Shown here in pieces: positions 26,205 through 35,400 of a stretch of DNA of 64,000 bases. Positions within the stretch are counted from its first letter, which is position 1. The number at the start of each line of letters is the position of its first letter. Source of the DNA: Archaeoglobaceae archaeon (GTDB taxonomy: Archaea; Halobacteriota; Archaeoglobi; Archaeoglobales; Archaeoglobaceae); contig JAMOPJ010000018.1 in NCBI GenBank assembly GCA_027064525.1, positions 1-64,000 on the forward strand, written 5' to 3'. The position numbers and the translations under genes were made by a program. The notes below the pieces were generated by a model. It searched no databases, was not told the origin of the DNA, and saw nothing but the letters and a program-made list of their open reading frames with translations.

Positions 26205-27077
26205 ATGAGGCATGATGATGCCAAGAGAGTCAAGACGGGGATCTTGGGGTTAGATGAGCTTTTGGATGGTGGTTATCGTCCCAATACCGTAAATGTAGTC
26301 TTAGGTTCAGCTGGTGTAGGTAAAACCATTTTTGCATTGCAGTTTTTGCTTAAAGGTTTGGAAAATGATGAGAAGGGTATATTCGTTTCATTCGACATGA
26401 ACGAAAAGAGTGTTATTGAATTGGCGTTATCAATGGGCTGGGGGGAAATGGTCGATTATATTGAGAGTGGTAAACTTCTAATTGGAAGTAACTTTCACGT
26501 CGAAGATATAGTTTATCTAAATAGCGAGTTGTTGGATTTCATCCTAAGTAATGCTTCTAACAATGGTGTTAGAATTGTTGTGGATTCCTTTACACCACTC
26601 ATAGCCTCGCTCAGCTTCGAGATGAGAAAGGACGTAAACTGGTTCTTCTCAAGACTTAGAGAAGCCGGAACTTCGCTTATCACGCTTGAAGAACCGTTAG
26701 ATGGAAATCTCAACGATCCATCCATAACAGTTCCCGTATTCTTGGGGGATAGCGTAATTCACATGAAGAATATCGGTTACGGTGAAGCGTTCAACAGGAC
26801 TCTAAGGATAATAAAGCATAGAGGTTCTTGGCATGCTGAGGGTGTTTTTCCATATAGAATTCTTAGAGGATTGGGAATAGTAGTCGAAGGTTCGAGTTAC
26901 GTAGTCAATATGAGAACCAAGATAGAGATAGACGAGATTCTCGATGAATTGGGTGTTAGAAGGGAGGATATCCCGTCTTCCTTGCTAAAAAGGCTGGAAA
27001 AGCTTGCTGAGGATGAAGTCCCGTATTCGAGGGAAGACATAGCCAAGATAATAAAGAGGGTGATCGAATGCTATTAG
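26205..27077 (+). CDS. KaiC-like RecA-superfamily ATPase
   Basis: The 290-residue single-domain ATPase has Walker A GSAGVGKT near residue 36, Walker B-like IRIVVDSFTPL, and the KaiC/GvpD/RAD55 pattern GILGLDELLDGGY. A helical C-terminus ends DIAKIIKRVIECY. Such proteins act as ATP-driven signalling switches. ATG 26205 lies ~26 bases after TTATAAATA with no SD, indicating a leaderless first gene. It overlaps the next gene by 10 bases, followed by a FIST protein. The operon therefore appears to be a small sensory module. Confidence 0.88.
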   Translation: MRHDDAKRVKTGILGLDELLDGGYRPNTVNVVLGSAGVGKTIFALQFLLKGLENDEKGIFVSFDMNEKSVIELALSMGWGEMVDYIESGKLLIGSNFHVEDIVYLNSELLDFILSNASNNGVRIVVDSFTPLIASLSFEMRKDVNWFFSRLREAGTSLITLEEPLDGNLNDPSITVPVFLGDSVIHMKNIGYGEAFNRTLRIIKHRGSWHAEGVFPYRILRGLGIVVEGSSYVVNMRTKIEIDEILDELGVRREDIPSSLLKRLEKLAEDEVPYSREDIAKIIKRVIECY

Positions 27078-27418
27078 AGATGTCTGAGATTCTTGAGCCT
27101 ATTACATCCGATCCGAGCGTTAGGATGATAGTCCTTTACAGAATAGACGGCACTCCTATTCTAGCTAAGATAAGGAAGAGGGATCTCACGATTTTAGGCA
27201 TTCTCTACTGGCTCGAAAACCAGATAAGGGACGCCCTCTACCACATATTTAACAAGGATCTCGACGACCTAAGTTTTAAATTTCGAGATGTGTTGGTTAA
27301 GATGTATCCCGTTTCGAGAACCCTCGTGTTGACGTTGATAGTGGATGAGAACGCCTCTCTATACAAATTGGAAGCTGACGTGGAATCTGTCTGTATGAAG
27401 ATTAGGGAGTTGATATGA
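27068..27418 (+). CDS. Roadblock/LC7-like small protein
   Basis: This 116-residue protein (ATG 27080 would give 112) has the roadblock-like layout SDPSVRMIVLYRIDGTPILAKIRKRD, a central helix WLENQIRDALYHIF, and strands KMYPVSRTLVLTLIVDENASLYKLE. In bacteria and archaea roadblock proteins often regulate small GTPases or pair with P-loop proteins. Here the partner would be the KaiC-like ATPase encoded just upstream with an overlap. The assignment rests on pattern, not on a diagnostic motif. Confidence 0.6.
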   Translation: MLLEMSEILEPITSDPSVRMIVLYRIDGTPILAKIRKRDLTILGILYWLENQIRDALYHIFNKDLDDLSFKFRDVLVKMYPVSRTLVLTLIVDENASLYKLEADVESVCMKIRELI

Positions 27419-28764
27419 GAGTTGAGGTTGTTCACACTCCTTTTACAGAATACGGAGATGTCGTTAGAGATTTAGAGGCTAAGCTTGACTTAGGATTTGA
27501 ACCCAACTTCTTATTCGTTTTCCTCACTGAGAGTGTCTGGAAAGATCATAATAAAATTATAAAGTTTCTTCAAAGAAAGTTTCCGAACGCCAAGATGGCT
27601 GGTTGCTTCGTCGAAGGCTACGCTACGGCCGAATGCGCTTGGATGCGAGGTCTCGCGATGATATTGATCGAAGCTGAAGGCGTTGATGTGTTCTGGGCAA
27701 AGGGGAGGAACACAGCCGAAACGTTCAGAAGGTTAAAGGAAAAGGTTGGAACCGGCTGGGATTCGATAATTCTAATTTTTCCGGCTTTCTACTTTCAGAG
27801 TAGATTCGACGTGCTGAAGATCGGGATCAATGACAGGATCCACTACTATCTAAAGTATAAGAGGGCAAGGACGCTCGAAGACAAGCTCAGGGTTTTGAGG
27901 GAGTATTCCAATATGCTCGAATCGAGGTATATCTATCCGGTGAACAAGGCTTTAAGGATAATGGCCAACGAAACCCCGATAATCGGTATGAACCTCATGC
28001 CCTTAGAAGCTCGATTCGGAACTCCGGTGATATTCGCAAATTACGAATGCATAGGAAGGGGAGCGGTTGCAGTTTGCTTTAAGGGTAAGGTGAATACGAT
28101 CTTTCACGATGTTCTTCCAGAGAGAGGAAACAGCTTCGATGAGACTGTTGAAATAATGAAGAACTACTTTCCAAACGTGGAACTCGTCGATGTTGTCAAG
28201 AAGGGAATAGCGATCGGCGAGATAAACGGACTTAGACCAGTTGAATTTTTGGAATCTAAAGTTCGAGCTTATAAGCCAATAGAACAGAACGAAGCTCTAA
28301 ATAGGCTTGAGAAAGGTAGATTACAGACTGTATCTCCTTACGTTTTGGCTTTTATAAGTAGGGAAACTTTTGGTAGCTCTATACTTGGTCTGCTTCCATA
28401 TCCTGTGAACTTCCACCCTTCATTATTTGATTTAGATATTTTTTATGATAAATCTTTATTTTTTGGAGAATTATTTAAAGATGGTATAAAAAGATTTTGT
28501 GAACTTTTTGAAAGGAAAAAAATGGATAGTTCTTTTGATCTTTTTATAGTAGATCATAATACGATAATGATGTTTGGAAAGAGAATCCATAAGATTACCA
28601 GTTTTGCTAGGGAAAGATGTGAAAGATTTCTAGGTGTCTTTTCATCTTATCCCTCTGCTGCTGGAATACCACTAAATAAGAAAAGTCTGACTGAGATTGA
28701 GCCAAAAATATGTTTTAGTGGAACTGGAACGTCTGCAATGATTGAGATAAGAGACCTGATATAA
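27415..28764 (+). CDS. FIST domain sensory protein
   Basis: The 449-residue protein has the FIST N pattern (DLGFEPNFLFVFLTESVWKDH, KMAGCFVEGYATAECAWMRGLAMILIE) and a FIST C-like half (IIGMNLMPLEARFGTPVIFANYE, GAVAVCFKG). FIST domains are thought to bind small ligands such as amino acids. It overlaps the roadblock gene by four bases (ATGA), so the three genes form an operon. From about 28320 to its end the DNA becomes markedly AT-richer, as does the convergent gene beyond. Its 3' end overlaps that gene by 50 bases. Confidence 0.75.
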   Translation: MRVEVVHTPFTEYGDVVRDLEAKLDLGFEPNFLFVFLTESVWKDHNKIIKFLQRKFPNAKMAGCFVEGYATAECAWMRGLAMILIEAEGVDVFWAKGRNTAETFRRLKEKVGTGWDSIILIFPAFYFQSRFDVLKIGINDRIHYYLKYKRARTLEDKLRVLREYSNMLESRYIYPVNKALRIMANETPIIGMNLMPLEARFGTPVIFANYECIGRGAVAVCFKGKVNTIFHDVLPERGNSFDETVEIMKNYFPNVELVDVVKKGIAIGEINGLRPVEFLESKVRAYKPIEQNEALNRLEKGRLQTVSPYVLAFISRETFGSSILGLLPYPVNFHPSLFDLDIFYDKSLFFGELFKDGIKRFCELFERKKMDSSFDLFIVDHNTIMMFGKRIHKITSFARERCERFLGVFSSYPSAAGIPLNKKSLTEIEPKICFSGTGTSAMIEIRDLI

Positions 28765-29635
28765 CAAAGAGTATTACTGAAAGTATACTCGAATATACCA
28801 TAAGCCTTATGTGCTCCACTAAGTCTGGGGAAATTCTCCATTGAGATTTAATAAATTTTGCAGTTGAGTATATTAGACATACCCATGGTGCTAACACAAA
28901 AATTGTTAATTGATTATAAACATTTATATATATAAATAATAATATTGTAATGTAATAGATCCATACCATTAATGTCGAAAATTTCAGTAAAGTCTTTGGT
29001 TTAAACACCACTCCAAGAGTTTTTAGACCTGCAAGCTCGTCACCAGTTATATCTCTTAGATCTTTCAGAAATGTTCCTGAAAGTATCAGAAATGTCATCG
29101 ATGTTGCTAGGGCTATGGCTTTAAAAGAAAGCTCGTCGAAGAATGTCCAAATAAGTAAAGTATACGTTGGCACAGCAATTATGAATGTTAATACCTCAGT
29201 AATGTAGTGTTCTTTCCATCTTCTTATAAATCTTCCAAAAAACATCTTATCTGAGTATATCCACGTAACGATAAAAACAGCAAGAAAAAGCATGATACCT
29301 GTTCTGTCTTTTGTATTAGTTAACATTGATACAAAAGATAGTATGAACATTGTTATTACTAGCACCACGGCGGATTTCCTGACTCCTGAATTAATAATAA
29401 AGATATTGTTTTTGCCCGCGAGTCTATCTTCTTCAATATCATTTATATGGTTCCATAAGTTTACGGCAGAATAGAATAGCAAGGAGAATAGAGTAGCAGA
29501 TATTAGTGAATTGATTTCCTGTTCTGATTGGGAGTAAATAAGAAAAACTAAAAGTGGCACAGGGTGTATAATGTTTGGAGGTTTTGTTGTAAGCTTTATA
29601 ATTTCCAAAATTGTTTTGGAAATACACGCTCTCAT
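28715..29635 (-). CDS. UbiA-family prenyltransferase-like membrane protein
   Basis: This 306-residue polytopic protein (about 8-9 membrane helices) carries two Asp-rich motifs of the UbiA superfamily: NHINDIEEDRLAG near residue 62 and DLRDITGDELAGLKTLG near residue 190. UbiA enzymes transfer isoprenoid chains to aromatic or glycerol acceptors in the membrane. The acceptor here is unknown. Codons are AT-rich compared with neighbours such as radA, which suggests transfer or relaxed selection. An 80-base gap separates it from a tiny upstream gene on the same strand. Confidence 0.8.
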   Translation of the reverse strand: MRACISKTILEIIKLTTKPPNIIHPVPLLVFLIYSQSEQEINSLISATLFSLLFYSAVNLWNHINDIEEDRLAGKNNIFIINSGVRKSAVVLVITMFILSFVSMLTNTKDRTGIMLFLAVFIVTWIYSDKMFFGRFIRRWKEHYITEVLTFIIAVPTYTLLIWTFFDELSFKAIALATSMTFLILSGTFLKDLRDITGDELAGLKTLGVVFKPKTLLKFSTLMVWIYYITILLFIYINVYNQLTIFVLAPWVCLIYSTAKFIKSQWRISPDLVEHIRLMVYSSILSVILFVISGLLSQSLQTFQFH

Positions 29636-29715
29636 AGAAATCTATAAGAGTATAAATGAAGAATTAACAAACTAAACATTTTTACAAACTTATTATTATA
29701 TATAAACTATTTAAA

Positions 29716-29805
29716 TTAACCACCAGCAAGCAACTTTATTCCCTTAAACACCTTCTCGGCCTCTTCCTTCTCCTTCCTAACCTCCGGCTTCCTCTCCATC
29801 TGCAT
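29716..29805 (-). CDS. 29-residue basic peptide ending in Gly-Gly
   Basis: A short frame from ATG 29805 to TAA 29716-29718 encodes a highly charged peptide (MQMERKPEVRKEKEEAEKVF, then KGIKLLAGG). A perfect GGAGGTGAT lies just upstream, with several TATA-like boxes beyond, which is much stronger start context than chance. No Cys, Ser, Thr, Tyr or Trp occurs. It lies on the same strand as, and upstream of, the UbiA-like gene. Function is unknown. An ATG at 29799 is an alternative start. Confidence 0.55.
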   Translation of the reverse strand: MQMERKPEVRKEKEEAEKVFKGIKLLAGG

Positions 29806-30141
29806 CACCTCCGATATAATAGTGCATACTTCTGATATTTATATTTAGCTAAATTTATAAAATAATAATAATTATTATGATGAAAGATATACAAACTTTT
29901 AGATATTTTATCATTATTTTTCGAAAAATTAGATATATTTTTAACTAATTCTGTGATGATGATATCTATAATCATCATACAATTCATCATAATAATGCCT
30001 ATATAAATTTTTCGATTTTAATTAGTTGGTTACTATCTAAAAATTAATGATCATAATTATAATGATGAAAATTTGTAGCAATAAAATCTCCATAAATTAT
30101 TGAAATTAAATTATTTACAATATAAAAATTTTAGAGAAGAG
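29806..30141. other. Gene-free, very AT-rich stretch
   Basis: No coding signal is visible. The stretch holds several TATA-like boxes for the minus-strand peptide gene, clustered ATCAT/ATGAT repeats, and the inverted repeat at 29956-29978. Confidence 0.5.
29956..29978. repeat. Inverted repeat ATGATGAT-7 nt-ATCATCAT
   Basis: A perfect 8-bp inverted repeat with 7-base spacer atctata (23 bases overall), within AT-rich DNA between the peptide gene and tfs. Further CATCAT copies follow at 29984-29991. It could be an operator. Low complexity makes chance possible. Confidence 0.35.
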
Positions 30142-30453
30142 TTAGTCGTATTCTCTCCAAGTCTTACCGCACTTAGTGCATCTAAAAAATCGAACTTCGC
30201 TCTCGTCAGCCGCTCTGAGTTGCCTCATCCACCAGTAAGCCTCTTTGTTCCCGCAAGCTGGGCAGACTACTCTAACTGTCGGTAGTGTCTTTATGTTCTC
30301 TCCTTCAATGACTGGAACTTCCTCCTTGTTCTTCTTCGAGACTATGACCACTTCTTCGCTCGAATCAGCCTGCTTTTCGTAGCCGCACTTCCTGCAGACA
30401 GCTTTATCTCCCTTATATATCATTATACTTTTACACTTAGGACAGAATTCCAC
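30142..30453 (-). CDS. tfs: Transcription factor S (TFIIS/RPB9-like)
   Basis: This 103-residue archaeal RNA polymerase cleavage factor has two zinc ribbons. The N-terminal one is CPKC...CRKCGY. The C-terminal one is CPACGNKEAYWW...CTKCGKTWREYD, with the acidic hairpin RAADESEVRFFRC whose Asp-Glu pair stimulates transcript cleavage. It rescues backtracked polymerase. The downstream side is AT-rich non-coding DNA. A GGAGGTGGTCATGTGG context precedes the ATG. Confidence 0.96.
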   Translation of the reverse strand: MEFCPKCKSIMIYKGDKAVCRKCGYEKQADSSEEVVIVSKKNKEEVPVIEGENIKTLPTVRVVCPACGNKEAYWWMRQLRAADESEVRFFRCTKCGKTWREYD

Positions 30454-30500
30454 ATGACCACCTCCAGCAGGCTTAAGGTTGGACTGTGCTTTTTAAATTT

Positions 30501-30911
30501 TTATCGCTGAAGTAGTTCGACCAAATAGGGTTTTGCGTCATCTAACATCCTGTTGTGATCAAAGGCTAACTTTGGGATCTTGTCTAACTCGAACAGCGCT
30601 ACCTCTTTTGCGTCGCTGTCGGCCTTGAGCTTCCCACCCTTTGGAATCGCTATGAAGCATATTGAGACGAAGTGTCCCCTCGGATCTCTGTTCGGATCGG
30701 AATAAACTCCTACGAGCTTGTATATCTCGACATCCAAACCAGTTTCCTCCTTTACCTCTCTTATCAAAGCGGACTCGACACTTTCCCCATATTCGACTAT
30801 GCCTCCAGGCAGAGCGTAATGATCCTTGAACGGCTCGTTTCTTCTCTTTATTAGCACGATTTTGCCCTCGAACGGGATTATTGCATCTACGGTTAGAGTT
30901 ATGCACTTCAT
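30501..30911 (-). CDS. Nudix hydrolase (ADP-ribose pyrophosphatase-like)
   Basis: This 136-residue hydrolase has a complete Nudix box, GGIVEYGESVESALIREVKEETGLD (Gx5Ex7REUxEExGU), near residues 37-59. The residues after it, including GVYSDPNRDPRGHFVSICF, resemble archaeal ADP-ribose pyrophosphatases (M. jannaschii MJ1149 type). It hydrolyses a nucleoside diphosphate linked to another moiety. Divergent from the TIP49 gene, it shares a 100-base promoter region containing TTTAAATTG and CTTTATATAG. Confidence 0.88.
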   Translation of the reverse strand: MKCITLTVDAIIPFEGKIVLIKRRNEPFKDHYALPGGIVEYGESVESALIREVKEETGLDVEIYKLVGVYSDPNRDPRGHFVSICFIAIPKGGKLKADSDAKEVALFELDKIPKLAFDHNRMLDDAKPYLVELLQR

Positions 30912-31011
30912 AGCTATTTCTCGATCGATCGAAGTTTAAATTGAATTGCAAAATCTTTATATAGTTCTGCTGACCCACTGATACTGTAACTATTATAAAG
31001 GGGGTGTTAAG

Positions 31012-32361
31012 ATGGCCGTTGAGATCAGAGAGATTGCTCAAAAGTTTGAGAGAATCAGCGCTCACTCACACATCAGAGGTTTGGGATTGGACGAGAATCT
31101 AAGAGCTAAGGATGTTGCAGATGGGCTTGTAGGACAGAAAAAAGCGAGAGAAGCAGCGGGAATAATCGTCAGACTCATCAAGGAGGGTAAGATGGCTGGT
31201 AGAGGGATTCTGATCGCTGGCCCTCCGGGAACAGGAAAAACGGCAATAGCTGTAGCTATAAGCAAGGAGCTTGGTAAGGACATTCCGTTCGTTCACGTTT
31301 CAGCTTCTGAATTTTACAGCAGTGAGATGAAGAAAACTGAAGCGCTCATTCAAGCGATGAGGAAGGCTATAGGTGTCCGAATCAGGGAGACGAGAGTGGT
31401 TTTGGAGGGAGAGGTTGTTGGCTTAGATTACAACATGGTTCCAAATCCATACAACCCGACGCAAAAGATCCCAGAATCCGCAACGCTTACACTTGCTACT
31501 ACGGACGAGCAGAAGACGTTCAGCGTGAGCGGTAGGTTGGCTCTACAGTTCCTCTATCAGGGTATAGAGGTTGGGGATGTAATAGTCATAGATAAGGAAA
31601 CTGGAAGAGTAGCAAAGGTAGGGAGGAGCAAGAGGGCCAAGAAGAAATTCGACATAGGTGATTACGATCTTGTAGATGTTCCAAAGGGAAGGATAGAAAA
31701 GGAGAAGGAGTTCACATACGTAATCACATTACACGACTTAGATGAAGCTAACGCGAGGAGAGGTGGAATTTTCAGCCTGTTCGAGCCTGCGAGCAGGGAG
31801 ATAGACAACGAGATAAGAGAGGCTGTGGACGAGCAGGTTAAGAAGTGGGTTGAGGAGGGAAGAGCGGAATTGGTGCCGGGAGTTCTGTTCATAGACGAGA
31901 CTCATCTGATGGACATAGAGCTATTCGCTTTCATGAATAGAGCGATGGAGTCGGAGATGGCTCCGATAATAATACTGGCATCGAACAGAGGTTTTGCGAA
32001 GATCAGAGGAACGGACATGGTCGCACCCCATGGAATCCCGCCTGATCTGCTCGACAGACTGCTCATCATAACGACCGAGCCTTACAGCGAGGACGAGATA
32101 AGGACGATCATAGAGATAAGGGCTGCGGAATCGGGAATAATGCTGAGCAAGGATGCTTTAGACAAGTTGACGGAGTTGGGGGTTAAGAACAGTCTAAGGT
32201 ATGCGATTCAGTTGTTGGCTCCAGCCCACGAACTCGCAAAGCTGAGAAATTCGGGCAAGGTCGAGCTTGAGGATGTTGAGAGAGCCTCCCAGCTGTTCGT
32301 CGACGTTAGCCAGAGCTCTGAATACCTCAAGAGGTGGGAAGAGAAGATGCTCGGAATGTGA
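31012..32361 (+). CDS. TIP49/RuvB-like AAA+ ATPase
   Basis: The 449-residue protein is the archaeal homologue of eukaryotic RuvBL1/2. Walker A is GPPGTGKT near residue 69, Walker B is LFIDETHLMD near residue 294, sensor I is IILASNRG, and the arginine finger lies in DLLDRLLII. The OB-fold insertion between Walker A and B (residues ~125-230) is complete. Eukaryotic relatives remodel chromatin and assemble snoRNP/PIKK complexes. The archaeal role is little known. The SD GGGGGTG lies five bases before ATG 31012. Confidence 0.94.
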   Translation: MAVEIREIAQKFERISAHSHIRGLGLDENLRAKDVADGLVGQKKAREAAGIIVRLIKEGKMAGRGILIAGPPGTGKTAIAVAISKELGKDIPFVHVSASEFYSSEMKKTEALIQAMRKAIGVRIRETRVVLEGEVVGLDYNMVPNPYNPTQKIPESATLTLATTDEQKTFSVSGRLALQFLYQGIEVGDVIVIDKETGRVAKVGRSKRAKKKFDIGDYDLVDVPKGRIEKEKEFTYVITLHDLDEANARRGGIFSLFEPASREIDNEIREAVDEQVKKWVEEGRAELVPGVLFIDETHLMDIELFAFMNRAMESEMAPIIILASNRGFAKIRGTDMVAPHGIPPDLLDRLLIITTEPYSEDEIRTIIEIRAAESGIMLSKDALDKLTELGVKNSLRYAIQLLAPAHELAKLRNSGKVELEDVERASQLFVDVSQSSEYLKRWEEKMLGM

Positions 32362-32401
32362 TCCGCTATGTTTAACTAATTTAACTCCAAAATTTTTAGA
32401 G

Positions 32402-35400
32402 ATGATAAAAGCTTGGTTGCTCGATGTAGATTATATTACGGAGCATGGGAGGGCAATAATAAGGCTCTGGTGTAAGAACGAGAACGGTGTGTTCGTAGCT
32501 TACGATCGTAACTTCCTTCCTTACTTTTATGTTTTGAAAGATGGTGAAAAGCCCACTGCGAATGATATATTAAACGTTAAGGTTAGGACGAAAACCGAAG
32601 TTATCACTCCGCTCAGAGTTGAGGAGGTAACCGTTAGGAGCTTAGGTAAAGAGATCGAAGCTTTTAAGGTTTATACAAGGCATCCCCAGCACGTTCCGAA
32701 GTTAAGGGAGGAGATAAAGAAGTTCGCAGAGGTCAGGGAGGCCGACATACCGTTTGCATACCGCTATCTAATCGATAAGGACTTGGCTTGTTTGGATGGA
32801 ATCGTAATAGAGCCCACTGCAGAAAGGTCTGGAATTATCAAAGCTTACGAGGTTAGGAGTGTTCGAAGGGATGAAAGACCAGATTTTCCAGAGCTAAAGG
32901 TTTTGGCATTCGATTGCGAGATGCTCTCTGAATTTGGAATGCCTGACGCTGAGGAAGATCCGATCATAGTTATTGGTGTGAAGTCTAGCGATTTTGAGGA
33001 ACTCTACCATGGAGACAACGAGAGGGAGATAATTCTGAAGTTCGTGAACGCTATCAAGAAGCTCGATCCGGATGTGATCGTTGGCTACAACCAAGATGCT
33101 TTCGACTGGCCATACTTGAAGAAGAGGGCCGAGAAGCACGGAATAAGATTGGATATTGGAAGGGACAGGAGTGAGCTAACTATAAGGGGTGGAAGGCCAA
33201 AGATAGCAGGTAGGCTGAATGTCGATCTATATGACATAGCTCTGAAGATGAGCGATGTAAAGGTGAAGAAGCTTGAGAACGTTGCCGAATATTTGGGGAC
33301 GAAGGTAGAGCTCGCGGACATCGAAGCTAAGGACATCTACAAGTATTGGACGAAGGGAGAAAGGGAGAAGGTGCTGAGGTATGCCAAGCAAGATGTTCTC
33401 AACACATACTTCATCGCTGAAGAGCTCTTGCCTATGCACTATGAGCTTGCAAAGCTGATAAGGTTGCCTTTGGATGACGTTACGAGAATTGGAAGGGGTA
33501 AGCAGGTCGACTACCTATTGCTCAGCGAAGCTCACAAGATAGGAGAGGTCGCTCCGAATCCGTTGGAGATCGAAGAGAGCTATGAAGGAGCTTTCGTCTT
33601 AGAGCCAGCTAAAGGTTTACATGAAAATGTCTTGTGTTTAGATTTTGCCAGTATGTATCCTTCGATCATGATCGCATACAACATAAGCCCGGATACTCTC
33701 GTGAAGGGAAGATGTGAGGACTGCTACGTAGCGCCGGAGGTTGGACACAAATTTAGAAAGAGTCCGGACGGATTCTTCAGGAGGATTCTGAGGATGCTAA
33801 TAGAAAGGAGGAGAGAGATCAAGAAAAGGATGAAGGAGCTCGATCCGGAATCGCACGAATATAAACTTCTGGATATAAAGCAGTCCGCCCTGAAGGTTCT
33901 TACAAATTCGTTCTACGGCTATACAGGCTGGACTTTGGCGAGGTGGTATTGCAGGGAGTGTGCTGAAGCCACCACAGCTTGGGGAAGACACTGCATAAAG
34001 AAATCGATAAAGATCGCAGAAGACATGGGATTTGACGTTTTATATGGAGACAGCGTTAGTGGAGATACCGTCGTTTACACGAATAAGGGGATGAAGAAAA
34101 TTAAAGACCTTTTTGAGAGAGTCGACTACAGAATTGGTGATAGGGAGTATTACATTCCAAAGGATTTGAAGGTCTTAACAATTGAGAACGGAAAAGCCGT
34201 GTTTAAGCCTGTTAAATACGTAATGCGCCACAAAACAAAAAAGAGGATGTTCAGGGTTTGGCTTTCAAACACTTGGTTCGTGGACGTAACTGAGGATCAC
34301 AGCCTGATGGGCTATTTGAACAAGAGCAAGAAGGCGAAAGTTGAGAATATTATGGAAAGGATAGTAGAGGTTAAACCCACTGAGCTTGGAAAAACCGTTA
34401 AAAGCCTGATATGCCTAAAGAGATTGCCTTACGAGTGTAGAAGTAGAGGTTATCCCAGAGAAGTTTACGAGTTCATGGGATTGTTCATCGGCGACGGCTC
34501 ATACAACTCTTCAATCGGCAGTAAGAACTATTATCTCTGCTTGAGCTGTGGAAATGACGTCGATGAAATCGTTAAAAAGGTGATCGAGCCGCTTAAGGCG
34601 AAAGGTTACATCAAGAATTGTTGGATCAGCAAAAATAGGAAAGGAGACATAAAGGTCAACGGTCTAAGGCTTGTGAGGTTGATGGACGAGTTTAGAAGTT
34701 CAAACGGCAAGATCATTCCAGAATGGCTATTCTATGAGAGCGAGGAAAACATATCCGCATTTTTGAGGGGTCTGTTCACAGCTGATGGCACGGTGCTTAT
34801 TAGAAGTGGTAAACCGATCGTTCGTTTAACCACCACAAGCTATGAGATCGCCAAAGCCGTTCAAAACATACTCTTAAGGCTGGGAATAGCGAGCACAATC
34901 TTTAAAGAGAGCAAACCAAACAAATATCTAAATTCCAATCCAACGAGTTATTCTTACCATATCTACGTTAGGGATTGGGTTCTATTTAGGGAGAGAGTAG
35001 GTTTTATAACCGATAGAAAGCTTAAAAGGTTAAACTGCTCAGTCGTGAAGGATCAAAAATGTGAATTTAGAGATTACGACTTCGATCTAATCCATCCAAA
35101 GAAGGTTGAAGAGATCGAATACGACGACTACGTTTACGACATTGAAGTTGAAGGAACACACACGTTTTTCGGTAACAACGTGCTGTTACACAACACAGAT
35201 TCGTTGTTCATTAAGAAAAATGCGTTGAGCTTGGAAGAGCTTGAGAAGGAAGCACTGAAGCTCATAGATAGGCTTTCGGAAGAACTGCCAATACAGATCG
35301 AGATAGATGAATACTATCGGACTATATTCTTCGTTGAAAAGAAGAGATACGCGGGACTTACGAGGGACGGAAGAATCGTAGTCAAAGGCTTGGAGGTTAG

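Noticed and set aside
32267-32401. N-terminal extension of PolB
   Set aside because: It lies within the TIP49 gene. The family start MIKAWLLDV fits ATG 32402.
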